Shown here piece by piece: positions 11,865 to 24,154 of a stretch of DNA of 64,000 bases. Each line of letters opens with the position of its first letter. The stretch's first letter is position 1. The position numbers were made by a program, and so were the translations under genes. This stretch comes from Callorhinus ursinus (Eukaryota; Chordata; Mammalia; Carnivora; Otariidae), in NCBI RefSeq assembly GCF_003265705.1, contig NW_020312968.1, positions 5,700,162-5,764,161 of the forward strand, read 5' to 3'. The notes beneath the pieces were generated by a model that saw nothing but the letters and a program-made list of their open reading frames with translations, was not told where the DNA came from and made no database searches.

Positions 11865-12460
11865 TTCATTCATTTGTTCCAGGAACATTTAATGATCACC
11901 TACTATGTTCTCTAAGAGGCCCTGAAAAGGGTAAAAGATCTGGTATCTTTCCTTGAAGAGCTGCTAGTATAGTGGTAGGGAGAGACAATTTAAACAAAAT
12001 CACAACTCAGAAGCATAAGCATAGTCCAGAGGTAAATTTAGGTTTTATGAGCACCACTTTGAGAGACATCTGATCCAGCCTGCTGAGAGGAGGGTCAGAG
12101 GATGATTCCTGAAAGCAATAAAATCCCTTAGCTCAGTCAAGGTAAAAACTTCACTGATTTACAAAAAAAAGGAGGACCCAGGGCAGTGGGGGTTTAGGAA
12201 GAAGCCTGAATACATATGAACATGTGCAAAGGTTGGAAGATGAGTACAAAGCATGGCAAGTTCCAGAGCTGTAAATGCAGTAGCTTGAGGAGGTCAGTGA
12301 GTGGGGCCTTTGTAGGCTGTGATGGATATTAAGGCTAGAGGCATGCCCCAGGACCCAGGCCCTAGAATGTCCTTTATCTGGGCCATGGAGTATAAATTTT
12401 ACCCAAGAGTAATCAGTAGTTCTCTGAAGATTTTTAAAGGGTGATGTGGTCTATATTATA
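11865..12460 (-). repeat. L2 LINE remnant, antisense
   Basis: It opens like a reversed L2 3' end (ttcattcatttgttccagga, gatcacctactatgttctct). It continues with the order of blocks usually seen further inside the family: gagagacaatttaaacaaaa, catgtgcaaaggttgg, ggcctttgtaggctgtgatg and gtgatgtggtct. Heavily diverged; limits approximate. Confidence 0.6.
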
Positions 12461-14600
12461 TAAAGACTCATCCTTTACAGACCCATTAAGATAACAAAGT
12501 GGAGAATAAAATGGTGTCACAAATGTGGCTGATGTTCCCAAGTTTCTTGCCTCAGCTTCACTCAGTAGTTCCCTCTTAAAATTTTCCACGTTGCAAATCA
12601 AAATGTTGCTCTGTTCGTAACCATGAGTTGGCCTGATTAGAGAACTACAGGACACTTTGATCCTTGAGTGAAAGAGGCTTTTTCTAGTCTAGTGATTTTC
12701 ACTCATTGGACTAGATTTTTTATTCAAGTGAAATCTCACTTAAAGGTAAATATGTTAAAGGATTTAAAAAAAGACTTTGAGGTAGTCATCACTGTGAAGG
12801 TGGGAATTCTCAAAACCAGCTGCTCAGTAGAGCTCTTGTACTAGTTTGAACATATCTATCTATGTTCCAACTCTTACTGGTTAAAAACAAAACAAAACAC
12901 AAATAAGGATCAAAATGGTCTACAGATTCAGATGACATCTGAATGCTAACGCCCATGTTTAAATCCCTTCTTGAACTCCTGGGTCTAGTCGGCTTTCTGT
13001 CCACCAGACTATCTGTTCAAACTTCCTGGAGTTAATTTCTATATTTGGAAAATGAATGAAACAATCTCAGAGCCTGTTTTTTTCTCCCCCTGATAATTGA
13101 AGTCCTTGAAGTTCTTAGTATGTAAATGCAGAATATATCAACCTTCTTACTGTTTTGATTTGTTTGTTTTTGGTGACCCTCCATGGTTTTTAGTCTAATA
13201 TTCAAATAATCTAGAATTGCTTCCCCATATCACTTTTTTCCATGCATGTACTGGAACAGAATGTTTACAAGACAAAGGAAAGGGCTATCAAATTTATAGA
13301 TTTTGTTTTCAGATATAACTTACCTGAAAGTGCCTTGTATTTGCTCTCTTCTCTACCCACAACTCTTCAGTAAAATCTTAGTGAGGCACAGTGGATTGTG
13401 TGTGTGTGTGCATGTACACATAAGTTTGGTTACTGAGTGCGGGTGGTGGTAAGGGATATTGATGATTAAGGTGTGAGGAGATTAAGGGAAATTAATATTT
13501 TCCCCAAATTTCCTAGGCAAATTATGTTAACATGGCTTATTGATAATCACTTGTGTAATGGCTCAACTAAATGAGTTAGTTGACCCAACCCATATTTAAT
13601 TCGTTTGGCATAGATACAACAAACTTCAACTTGTGAATATTGGCAGAACAGAAATGAATTTTTATTTATTCAAATAATTTCTGATTTAAAATCATTTAAT
13701 ATTAACATTAAAAGCCATGTGAACCTTTTTTTTTTTTTAAGTAAGCCACACTGAAAATTAGTTGGTTTGTGTGAAGTTTTCCCAAGTGCTAAAGGGACTC
13801 TTTTAAATATAGTTAGGTAAAACAGAATTATAGTTGAAGATAAGCTAGCTGGAGGCAAGGAATTAATGAAAATACTGAAGCCTCATGAGACCTAGAAAAT
13901 TAGGAGCTGTAAAATGGGTATTATACTTAGCAGTGTTAAAACTATTTGGAGTTTGTAGGTTTAGGGATTTCTGTAAGCCTTAATATATCTAGCTTAATAG
14001 TAACCTTGAAAACAATGCCCAAGAACAGAAAAAAAAGTGTATGTTTAAAATTAATGTTTGTGAAACTGTCTAGTTAAGTTTTGTTACATGTGTGTGATAC
14101 AGACTAATTTTAGTTCTAGTAATCATTGTAGTTCACATTTTAAGCAGAAATACAGATGCAAAAACCTTAAGTACACACATTAGTGGAAACACATTGTGTA
14201 TTGAGGAGATATTCCTAAAGAGTTTGACTGAAAAAAGCCAGATTATAAATTAAATTCCGTAACTTTGTGTTTTCAACCGTTCGTGCTTAGTGTTATAAAG
14301 ATAAACAGCTGTCAGTGGTCATTTCTGGGGGAAAATAACTTTTCATAAAGGCATAGGCACCTTTGTTGGTATTTTCACATTCAGTTTTTTGAGTACGTTG
14401 GAGTTTGGCAATAGCCTGATACACTCCAAGCTCTAACTATGCAAACTTGCAGAACCGCTTGTCCAGTTGGTAGTGTTAGGAAGATAGAGCTCTTCTCGTT
14501 TTCAAGCTATCATCTCAAATAACTCCTTTCACTTTAGGACCCAAAAGGGACTACTGATAAAACTTTCATATTTTTTTTCCAACTGCAGTACCTAAATATA
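12461..14600. other. Unique sequence, no gene seen
   Basis: No recognised gene or repeat over about 2.1 kb apart from a short (GT)n at about 13397-13410 and a T run at 13727-13738. Confidence 0.45.
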
Positions 14601-14609
14601 ACTTAACTG

Positions 14610-14960
14610 TTATATTTATGATGCACACATAAAAGAGAACATTATGCAGCTGTAAAAAAAAAAAAGTGAAGACACTCTTCAAGATACATTATTGTGTGAA
14701 AAAAGCAAGGTGATAAACAAACTAAACAATCCTATATATAGTTTATAAAAGTAAAACGGTCTCTATTGTGTTGCTCCTACATGCATAAAATATTCTGAAA
14801 GGACAGTGGAAGAACTGTGAACACTTCCCTCCTTTACCCCCACCCCTGAAGGATGGGTGTTGGGTAACAGGAGTAGACAGGGATTTTTTACTGTATAATC
14901 TTTTGCATCATTTAAAACTTGTAAATAATACCTATGTTTTAATGCAAATAATGAAATGCT
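14610..14960 (+). repeat. Old L1M 3' fragment, sense
   Basis: Sequence such as acattatgcagctgtaaaaa, a string close to gtgtgaaaaaagcaaggtg, and the end aatcttttgcatcatttaaa matches the usual layout of the end of ORF2 plus 3'UTR in old L1M elements. Subfamily not determined. Confidence 0.55.
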
Positions 14961-15419
14961 GAAATTGTCCGTAATTAATGAAGAATTGACTTTAGATTTG
15001 ATTATGTTTTGTTTACATGGACCCCTTGCTTCCTCTGAGCATAAATGTCACACCTTACCTAAGGGACTCTGTGAAGACAGCAGACAAGTCATTGTGTAAT
15101 TAAAATGCTAAGTCTTAGTTGCATTGGCCAGAAGTCACCAACGGCAGTGATGATGGTAGCAGTTAAAAGTGTCAATCTGATAGTGAAGTGAGGAAGTCAG
15201 AAAAAAAAAGAAAAAGAAAAAAGAAAAATCAAACTTATAGCAAAACAGAGAAGGGCCAGGAGCCAAAACTAAGAACATGAGTGTATTGTGAAAGAATTAA
15301 AGACAGAGATAAGCTTTTATTTTCCATCAATGAAAAAATAAGAATACAAAGGGAAAAAGTGGTTCAAGGTTCCATGTATCTACATTTTATGACTCTAACA
15401 AGGACAGTGAAAGCAGTAA

Positions 15420-15500
15420 CAAAACAAACACCTACTATGGGTCAAGCATTTTATATATTATTCAATTTATTCCTCCTAGCGATCCCTTTGAGGTTATGCC
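15420..15500 (-). repeat. MIR remnant, antisense
   Basis: The string tactatgggtcaagcatttt followed by a stretch ending in attcctcctagcgatccctt corresponds to the reversed MIR core and tail. Only about 80 bases survive. Confidence 0.5.
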
Positions 15501-15654
15501 TCAAGTTTCCTTAGCCATTATGGATATTTTAATTGAAAAGTTCGAAAAGCAGTTTTCTACATCATCATGCCCAGGTTGAAAAAACAAAACAAAACAAACA
15601 ATTCACTATCATTCTTAGTCCTTCTATTGCCATGGGCAAGAAATGAGTAAGGCC

Positions 15655-15740
15655 TTGACCCTACTGTTTATTGTTGAATCCACAGCACCCATTTGGCATA
15701 TTCAGCAGGTAGTTAATAAACATTTATTTAAAAAACAAAT
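15655..15740 (+). repeat. L2 3' end remnant, sense
   Basis: It reads tgaatccacagcacccattt, then ggcatattcagcaggtagtt and aataaacatttattta, the decayed L2 3' terminus. Confidence 0.5.
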
Positions 15741-15744
15741 GACA

Positions 15745-15985
15745 TGTTCAGGGCGCCTGGGTGGCTCAGTCAGTTAAACACCCGACTTTTGGTTTCAGCT
15801 CAGGTTATGATCTCAGGGTCATGAGATCAAGCCCCGCCGCTTCAGACTCTGTGCTCGGCATGGAGTCTGCTTGAGATTCTTTCCCCATCCCTCACCCACT
15901 GCTCTTCCCCCCACTTGTACTCTCTCATGCTCACTCTCTCTAAAATAAATAAAATCTTAAATTAAAAGAAAAAAAAGAAAGAAAG
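15745..15985 (+). mobile_element. Carnivore tRNA-derived SINE, sense
   Basis: Head gggcgcctgggtggctcagt at 15751, internal gagatcaagccccgccgctt, CT-rich tract, AATAAA-like tail at about 15940-15957, then an A/GAAA run. A short imperfect duplication aaatgaca flanks it (15737-15744 and 15986-15993). Confidence 0.93.
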
Positions 15986-16072
15986 AAATGACACCTTCTC
16001 TGGGTTCCTTTTCTCCTAAACCTCCCTTTCTGATTTACTACCCTCAGAATCATCTTTTGAAAATACAATCCT

Positions 16073-16254
16073 AGGGGTGGCTGGATGGCTCAGTCGGTTA
16101 AGCATCTGACTCTTAATTTCAGCTCAGGTCTTGATCTCAGGGTCATGAGATCGAGCCACACATGGGCTCTGAGCTGGGCATGGAGCCTGCTTAAGAGTCT
16201 CTCTCTCCCTCTCCCCCTGCCCCTTCCCCCTGCTGTCTCGAAAGAAAGAAAGGG
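16073..16254 (+). mobile_element. Older carnivore SINE, sense
   Basis: The degraded head ggggtggctggatggctcag is followed by tcggttaagcatctgact, gagatcgagccacacatggg and a CT-rich tract. Its A-rich tail has been replaced by a purine microsatellite. Confidence 0.92.
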
Positions 16255-16372
16255 AGAGAGAGAGAGAAGGAAGGAAGGAAGGAAGGAAGGAAGGAAGGAA
16301 GGAAGGAAGGAAGGAAGGAAGGAAGGAAGGAAGAAGGAAAGAAAGAAAAAGAAAGAAAGGAAGAAAGAAAAT
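16255..16372 (+). repeat. (GGAA)n-type microsatellite in SINE tail
   Basis: After a short GA run, about 16 unbroken GGAA units fill 16269-16332, followed by mixed AAAG/GGAA units to about 16372. It begins exactly where the SINE tail should be, so it grew from that tail. Confidence 0.96.
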
Positions 16373-17030
16373 GGAACTCTAATCATGGCATTTCTGTGCA
16401 TAAAGACCCTGTTACATGGAGAATAGTGTCCAAAATCTTTGTAGGGTATGTGTTCTTAACTGTTGCCTGAATATACCATGAAATCTCCAATTCTTCTGTC
16501 TTCATTTTCTTCCCTCTCTACATACAACATCCTTTCTTTCCTTGTCCAGTTTGTCAATGCCTGTTTCTTTGGGATTCCCCAAATGTCATGTTCTCTGCCG
16601 TGTTTATTCTCCTCTCATTTCTTAAAAATTAGTCTCTCTAATCCGTGTTCTAGGATATATACCTCAAATGGAACACTCTAGCACATTTCAGGAAAATTAG
16701 TTGCTTCCATCTTTATTCACAGTATCTGGCATAGTGGCTGGGTCACACCGAAAGTAAGCATTTATCAAGTTGAACCAAATCTTTACAATCTCTGTCTTCT
16801 CCACAGTTTGGGGATCTCTTTTGGGAGTCCTGCTTTTTCTGTGGGCTCAGTGACAACATTACTCTGTTTCGCCCAATCGCTAACTCTCTGTGGACATTTT
16901 CAGATTCCTCCCCACACAGTGAGGTGCTGTCCCAGCTCTTGGCTGTCATATATCTCTGTTCAGGGCCCCACAGCATATTCTCTGTTCACTTCATATTCTC
17001 TGTCACCATCATATTCTGTTCTAAGTAACA
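16373..17030. other. Mostly unique; short L2-like piece
   Basis: Around 16680-16775 the text cacagtatctggcatagtgg and a following agcatttatcaagttg resembles an L2 3' end. The rest is unrecognised; short frames on both strands have no domain. Confidence 0.35.
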
Positions 17031-17235
17031 ATAATCTAAAATTTATCTACTTTGCACTAGGAGATTTATCTGTCTTTATCTCAGTTAAATATCACGGTAA
17101 TTTTTGAGGTCGATATTATGGTTGAGGCCATTTAAAAAATAAACCTGAGATAGATTGTTTGACCAAATTCGCATGGCTAATGGCAAAAATAGAAACCGAA
17201 TAATTTCTTTGACTAAAGCTTATCCATTTTCTCTC
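17030..17235 (-). repeat. Possible MIR remnant, antisense
   Basis: It has the order of a reversed MIR: a tttgcactaggagattta block, tatctcagttaaatatcacg, then cctgagatagattgtttgac and catggctaatggcaaaa. Highly diverged. Confidence 0.4.
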
Positions 17236-17239
17236 TGGA

Positions 17240-18250
17240 AGTCTTCCTCTTCTTTTAAAGTTACTATTTGAGGAGCATGTGCAGTGGGAAAGGCACTCAC
17301 TGTACTAGGGACTTTCTGTATGCAGTATCCCTTAATCCTTATAACATGTTTTGTTCGGCTCAAGCTTCTGGTATTCGCTTGGTGAGGGTAATATGCCTCT
17401 GCTTACATTGCTAATAAATGATCACAATCTCATAGGTCTGACCCCAATATTTATTATTGTATCATGTTACCCCCACAGTAGAAGTTTGCTGAAAGAATGG
17501 ATGAATGCACGTATGGATATCAGAATATCTGTTTGTACAAAAACCTATTGGCCCCAAAGCACTGTAATCTTCTTAGTGGAGTAGCCCGAAGAACATCAGA
17601 GGGAGGAAAACATAATGAGTGTGAATAATTCCCACAGCTATCCCAGACAGAAGGGAAAGAAAGAAAGAAATGCAGAGGCAGACATACCCTCCCAGTACTT
17701 TAGGCTCATAAATGTGTGTTTGTCGAGAGAGAGTCTTTCAGAAGAAGCAGGGCAGTATAACCGGGGAGGCATTGCTTTTCTTGGGGCGTAGTCTCTTGAA
17801 TAAACTTTGAATCCATCCTCTTAATTTTTAGGCTACTATGGTTTTTCTCTATAACACTTTGACTTGAAGAATTCAGAGAAGGAGGGACACGAAAAGATAG
17901 ATTTTAATGGAACTTTCAGTTCTTTTTTGTCTTATTTTGCCCAGTACATCCCGTGCAATCTCTGCTAGGGCACAGAATCCGCTTTTGGCTGGAGATTCCT
18001 TTTTCTTAAAATAAAAACAGAAGAATACAACAGGCTCAGAGAGCATTTAAATATATCCCATATGGGAGGGTCCAACCGTTATCCACAAATTTAGGCCCAA
18101 CAAAGTTGAATGCTTTCTTTAGTCACTCCAGAAAGTGAAAATATCCTTTTTCTTTTCTTTTCTATAATAAGAAAATCAGAAAATCTGGAAGAGTTTTTAA
18201 ATAAGCATTAGGCATATTATTTATATATTTTTATTTCCTTAATTCTTCAG
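17240..18250. other. Unique sequence, no gene seen
   Basis: No recognised gene. About 17440-17510 resembles an L2 3' end (cccacagtagaagtttgctg, gaatggatgaatg). A short GAAA run lies at 17655-17670. Confidence 0.4.
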
Positions 18251-18318
18251 TTAGATCCCAACATTAAAGAACTTTTGGCAGGTGAATACCTTCAAGAGGG
18301 TAAAGTACTTGCTGACAG
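18251..18318 (+). other. Candidate exon (68 bp), unproven
   Basis: A pyrimidine-rich acceptor (ttatttccttaattcttcag, ending at 18250) precedes it and a strong donor (acag then gtaggt, GT at 18319-18320) follows. Of three frames only the first is open; it spells LDPNIKELLAGEYLQEGKVL and ends A-D plus two bases. The peptide looks coding in composition, but I recognise no family. It may equally be chance. A 68-base length is not a multiple of three, so skipping would shift a frame. Confidence 0.3.
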
Positions 18319-19120
18319 GTAGGTGTCACAATATTGTAGCTTTCATATGCAAATTGCAACTACTGAGCTGGATTCTCATCAAGGATTCACTACCGGAAAT
18401 GCACACTTAAAAGAAATTAAAATGTTTTAACAATAAAATATGAGAATATTCATCTCCAGTTGACTTTGATGTGACAGAATATAAAATCAGCAGCAATTTC
18501 CTTAATAGGGTGATTGCTCCTCCTTTTCACAATAATTGATTTTAATGTCAAATGAAAGATCAACATTTTGTCAGCCAGGACCTAAGACTGCGTTTTGCAC
18601 TAGAACATGTTTTGAGCTAAGGTGTAAATCTTAGATTGGGTTGAATGATCATGTTTTTCAGAGAGTCAGGGACTGCAAGTCAGATTCTTCACTTAGAAAA
18701 AGATTTATTTGAACTTTGTAGCAAGTAGACATTGATAAATAAACTTACCTTCCTAAGGGGGAATAATTGCTAGGAACATGAGTTTCCACATGAGGCATGG
18801 GCTCAATTACTCCATTTATTTATGTAATCAGGCAAAGTTCTTGATGTATTCCAGATAGAGACAGCGTATGTGCACCAACCTTGTGCTTGATCATTTCTCA
18901 GTGGCAACCGTGAGACTTGAAATAAGTGCCGATGAGCTAAGTTGATTATTTTGCATTCAGGCTTTCATCTAACATTGTGTATCAATTTCAAGTCCTTTCC
19001 GTGATTCAGGAATTCGGATAAAGGCTCAGACTTCTCACATCCCAAGCAGCAGATCTGGTCTCACACAAGTATTCAAAAGCCAACTTTCTCTTCCGAAATT
19101 TGGATATATGTTTTGATGTG
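18319..19120. other. Unique sequence, no gene seen
   Basis: No repeat or gene recognised. An octamer-like atatgcaaat occurs at about 18346-18355. Confidence 0.45.
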
Positions 19121-19124
19121 AGAA

Positions 19125-19300
19125 GACAGTATCCTAACTCCATCACTGTGTGACCCTGGACCACTTCTCTTAGCTCAGTGTCATCATCTAAAAAACTGGG
19201 AATGAAAGTAGAATCTATCGAGTACATTCATTGTGATGATTAAGTGTGTTAATCTTATAATTGTTTCTTGCACGTGGTAGAAGCTACTGGTATTTCTCAT
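19125..19300 (+). repeat. MIR remnant, sense
   Basis: Blocks tccatcactgtgtgaccctg, gctcagtgtcatcatctaaa and the later gatgattaagtgtgttaat follow MIR order. Confidence 0.6.
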
Positions 19301-19373
19301 TGTCTTTTATTAACCAAATAGTGTATTTAGGATACAGTGGATTTCTGAGGCCTGAGTTCCCTCTGAAAGAGGG

Positions 19374-19437
19374 ATTTTAGAATTAAGATCAAAGATTTTA
19401 GAATTAAGATCAAAGATTTTAGAATTAAGATCAAAAG
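19374..19437 (+). repeat. 21-bp unit tandem triplication
   Basis: The unit attttagaattaagatcaaa plus g occurs three times head to tail. The first two copies are identical and the third has one extra A. This is a small, apparently recent local duplication. Confidence 0.95.
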
Positions 19438-19844
19438 GTCACAAATTAACTTTTGAAAATTATTCAAATTCACTAAGTTTGTGATTGGTATTCATTCACT
19501 CATCAACTATTGATATGCATTGAGCTATCAGCGAATAAATATAGATCTCCAATTTATAAATAAGCCGGTAATTGAAAATACCAAAATATTTGGATACTAA
19601 CAACACATTCTGCCATCAAATAAGTTTTTTTAATATAAAGAAAGATATAATTCACACCAAACTTCATCAACAAAAATAGTAGAAGTTTCAAAACTTTAAA
19701 ATAAATCTCCAGCATTTAGAATTCAGAAAATAGTATTTCATTACAGCAAGTATGCATAGTTTTAATTCAAGACCCACTTTTAGTTCTGGTTTACATCTGG
19801 TTCTTTAAGAAACTGACCTTATTGAATACAGAATAAGTTTCAGA

Positions 19845-20030
19845 AATTGTGCTAAACTTGCTTATGCATGTTATCTCAATCAATTATAAAAAATCTATAA
19901 AACAGATATTATCTTTTTGTGATTTGATGGGTAAAGACATTGCAAGATTAAGTATGTTCCAGAACGCATACAAGCTGTAAATGTAACTAGTAAATGACGG
20001 ATTTGAGCTATGCCTCAAACCCATCTCCTT
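19845..20030 (-). repeat. MIR remnant, antisense
   Basis: It follows reversed MIR order: gcatgttatctcaatcaatt, gataaagacattgcaag-like text, then aactagtaaatgacggattt and tcaaacccatctcc. Confidence 0.55.
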
Positions 20031-21155
20031 CCTGGGAAAATTCCCTTTTAAGGGAAGAATGGGGGGGGGGAAAGAGGTTATTTTTCCAATCTAATCAGAT
20101 CCAGGCAGATTCTAGGAAGAGATAGGGGTAATTCTTAGAAAAATAGGATGTATGAAACATCATGATTTCAAAGTCAACTCTTTACTAAGTGGGGTTAGTG
20201 ATCATATTCAGCAGGCATATAGGTTTGCTGGGCATTCCTATTATGTGCTTAGTTATCTTTGTGGGGGGAGGTAGGGGGAATTGATGTAAAAGTGGAACTA
20301 AAAGAAGATCTTTTTGGTCTAGAAAACAGCAAAAATTAATTATCTTGCTAAATATAGTCCTTACTCCCCAGGCAAAACACAATGGGGAAAATGAATTGCC
20401 TAGAACATAGAAAGGATTCAGAGTGGGGCTAAGGAAGATTCTTTACTGTCACAGTCATGCCTGTAACCTAGCACAAAAGAGTCGACCAGCATTTCCTTTA
20501 TTGTTTTGAAAGGGCAGCACACTTATTAACAGAAATAAAGTGTCAGTAGCTTAGAAATGGAATGGAGGTAGATCCTGGGTAATTACTGCAAATGGGTACT
20601 TGACAGAGTGTCTGTGGTACGTGGATTTCTTCATTTTAACCTTAGTAAAACAAGATTTGTTCAGATACTCGTAAGAGTTAGAAATGTACATGAGGACCTA
20701 TCATCATAACTTCATAAATGTTGGCTTAGAGATTTTCAAAAAGTTTGTTAGTTTTCTTCATACAGAACTTCTCTTAGTATTTGTTATAGAGAGATACAGT
20801 AAAACTTTTGTGCTTATTGCTGTCAGATTCTGGTGCTCTGAGTGGGCGAACACCCTTATAAAACACTGTGTTATTTTCCTTCGGTTGTTTGTTTATTTTG
20901 TTTTTCCCTTCCTTCAGCTATCACTTTGCCTGGGTATTCCATGTCTTACAATTGAGTCTAATCAAGGTAGGTCATCACAAATAGATGAAATTTCTTTTGT
21001 GTTATTTCCACCTGATCAACCCAACACTCATTATGGAAAGAGGGTAAAGTAAGTGAAGAAACTCCATCTTTACTTCCCTCAAAAATAGTAAAATGAAAAA
21101 TAATTGAAAAATCAAGAGGAAATTTGTGTAAATATTGACCTGTTTAGTTTGACAT
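20031..21155. other. Unique sequence, no gene seen
   Basis: No gene or identified repeat. The 122-codon plus-strand frame at 20684-21052 has no recognisable domain and a composition typical of translated T-rich noncoding DNA. Confidence 0.45.
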
Positions 21156-21171
21156 CATTTGCTACCACTTT

Positions 21172-21376
21172 AATTTTTTTAATTTTTATTTTTTTGAAGA
21201 TTGATTGATTTACTTGAGAGAGAGAAAGCAAGAGAGCGCATGAGCCAGGGGAGGGGCAGAGGAATAGGGAGACAAGACGATGAGTTGCTCAGTGGCTGGA
21301 TCCTAGGACCCTGAGATCACAATCTGAGACAAAATCAAGAGTCAGATGCTTAACCGACTGAACCACCCAGGCACCC
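21172..21376 (-). mobile_element. Carnivore tRNA-derived SINE, antisense
   Basis: T-rich tail, GA-rich block, head ending in gaaccacccaggcacccc. The flanking 16-bp duplication (cattNgctaccacttt, one mismatch) lies at 21156-21171 and 21377-21392. Confidence 0.95.
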
Positions 21377-21392
21377 CATTCGCTACCACTTT

Positions 21393-22019
21393 TAAAGGTA
21401 GTTGCAGGCGTAATTCTAAGTGCAAACACAGCCAAAATGAACACAAAGTGACTGCTTTGTTTTGACCATGGTGCACATTTCAGAGAATTTTATGAGGCCA
21501 ATTCTTGACATAGAGGTGCTTTTCTAATTCATCAATAAAAGAATAAGGAACCTTGATCTATCCACTTAAGTGAAAGTCAAGATGAAAAATTGGTTGCAGA
21601 AATTGGCTCTGGTATAGAATTTGGATAATATTCAAAAGAATATCTGTAATTGTATATTTCTGTTCTCCTTTATACTACTGAATCATTTGAAAGTAACGTG
21701 AAAGCTTATCATCCGGTTATATTGAGCTTTATATTTGAAATGGGAATTCTAGTATCACATAGTTGATCAGTGACATGACCTTCAAAGGGATTTACTCCTT
21801 TTTTTTTTTGGTGCAAATTGAATACTAAAAGATACTTCATCTCACTTCACGATGAATGACATTAATATAAAATAATGGAATCTATGAAGGAAGTGCAATA
21901 TAAAAGATATAAATACACATAGCACTCAAAATATAAGGAAAAAATAAACCTTTAAAGAGGATTTGTTAAATAGAAATCATGTTTTTCAGTTTATATTATC
22001 TCCTTTGTTTACTTAGTTA
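21393..22019. other. Unique sequence, no gene seen
   Basis: Nothing recognised. Confidence 0.45.
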
Positions 22020-23540
22020 AAGAAAATAATGAGAAATGGAAATGAGGTGAAATTACAGAATAAAACTAAAAGGGGCTATCAAAAAGAATGAAGAAAGATC
22101 ATAGAAGAGTGGATGTAGCATAGTAGGATTAGGGTGGCTTCACTTGAAATCAAGAGTTTGCATTGAAGAAGATTGAATCAGAAAATACAGAACAAGCAAG
22201 AAATTCTTCCAAAACATACAAGAGAAAGACGAACAAAAGCTGTCAGAGAAAATAAGACCTGACAACAGCCAACAACAACCACAGCAAACCCCATGCATCT
22301 AATGTGATTCCTAATAAAGTCACTAGAACAGAGACATGGGTTCATGGTTAGTTATAACATAAGAAAACTTGTGGAATGATAGAACCACACGTAAATTCAG
22401 TTCATGGTGAACAGAGAAGAGACAGACAAGTGGTAAATGTTAGGACACAACCTAGTGATATATTTGAATTTAACAGATAAATTAAAAAATCTTCAAACAT
22501 CCAGAGGAAATATGGGATAACTATTAAAAGAAAAAAAAAAAGAAAGACAACTTTGTATCTATAGAAGATAATGGATACACGGTTTATAGAACTTGAGCAA
22601 AACAGAGGGTAATTTCTAAATATTTTACTAATGAAAGTGGATTATTCATATTTGGCTCCTAGATATACAAAGGGCATCACCTGTGTAATTAAAATACACT
22701 TCATTCAAGTGAAAAGTGAATACAAATAAAAACAAAAATGAAGAAATTATATGAAAGGTATGGAAAAATTATGAAAGAAGCAGAAGTAACTGTAAATATG
22801 GAATAAAATCTAAATGACTCATATATATGGGTTATAAGACAATAAAAAATGTTAATAATTTCTGGCTATTAAGATGTATAATGAAATAATTTAACAATAA
22901 AAATGAAGATAACGCTGTGGGATATATCAATAAAGACTGCAAGCCTGGGATTAAATAATAAGTAAAAGTGGTTTAATTGCCTCACTTAATATAGGCTAGA
23001 GTTGAAAGGAGTTTTCTTACCATTTATATTGATGAAAATAGTGAAATTTTAGTCCAGTGATTTTCTTTAAAACTACAGATCTTTACTTCTAGAATTTAAA
23101 GAAAGTTGCATGCCTTTTAAAAGACTAGCTTAAGGACAAGAAACCAGTATTATGTTGCATGATATAGAAAACATGGGACAAAGTGAAGCCCCCAAAATGT
23201 AAAAATACAAAATAGGACAACAATTAAATATGATGATAAAAATAAAACTAAGTGTATTCGTTGTAACAGTACAAAAATGAATTTGTTGTACTAGAAGAGT
23301 AAGAATATCAAATTGGGTCAGAAATAACATCCAGCTCTGCTAATTATAAGACAGTTCTTTAAAACCAGAATTTTTTCTTAAGTATGAACAAAAATATTGG
23401 AGAAAGGAAAATAGGATGGATAATTTGAGTATCAGAGGAAGATTATAAAGAAAAACCCTTTCAAGAGTAAACAATGTGAGATCTTCAAAGATGCAGAATT
23501 TCATATATCTTAAAAATATGCATATATTTTGAAGAAACAA
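22020..23540 (+). repeat. A-rich strand-biased block, possible old LINE body
   Basis: The plus strand is markedly A-rich with few T runs, for example agaaaatacagaacaagcaa and agagaaaataagacctgaca. This strand bias over about 1.5 kb resembles the body of an old ORF1-type LINE (HAL1-like) in sense orientation. I recognise no conserved protein motif, so this is only a suggestion. Confidence 0.3.
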
Positions 23541-23579
23541 TTTTATTTCTAGGAATTTTCAACTTTTAGTCCTAAGTCC

Positions 23580-23790
23580 TTTACCCTTGCAGAATAATAA
23601 GTGGTGAACATGTACTTGGCTTTCCTATGCGTCATACAGTAGTCTCAGCTGTAAGTCATCCCGTTGTACATTATATCCCTAGGACTCTCTTGTCTTCTAA
23701 CTGTAAGTTTGTACCTTTTGACCACCTTCCTCCAAGTTCCCCCACCTTACCCCACCCCTGGTAAACACAAATCTGATCTCTTTTTCTATC
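23580..23790 (-). repeat. Probable old L1 3'UTR fragment, antisense
   Basis: The text cgttgtacattatatcccta, taactgtaagtttgtacctt and ccccaccttaccccacccct resembles the reversed 3' region of old L1s. Confidence 0.45.
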
Positions 23791-24154
23791 ATACTTTTAT
23801 AATGGTGAAAAAATGTTAGTTTTATAAATATCCAACAGTAGAGAATTGGTTATACATCCATGTCTTGGACTATTCTGTTGTTAACTAAAATGTGCAAAAA
23901 AATAGTATTAGATGATATTTGAAATATTTATGATTTATTTATAAGCTTCAGAAGTGATTAGGCTTTTTGTCTCTATGAATTCTGATGTAATAAGCACTAT
24001 ACCCCTCATAGTGAAGATAACCATAATCACTTTTCTTTTCTGTATGTTAGGATTTGGGGCTTGTTCCCTAAAATTACAATATTCTTAAAGAAATAAACAC
24101 AAACAAAGCTCTTAGAAACTCAGAATCATATCCATACATTATTTGTTCTTGGTG

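Noticed and set aside
20684..21052. 122-codon frame as a small membrane protein
   Set aside because: The hydrophobic stretches come from T-rich DNA; no start context, splice or homology evidence.
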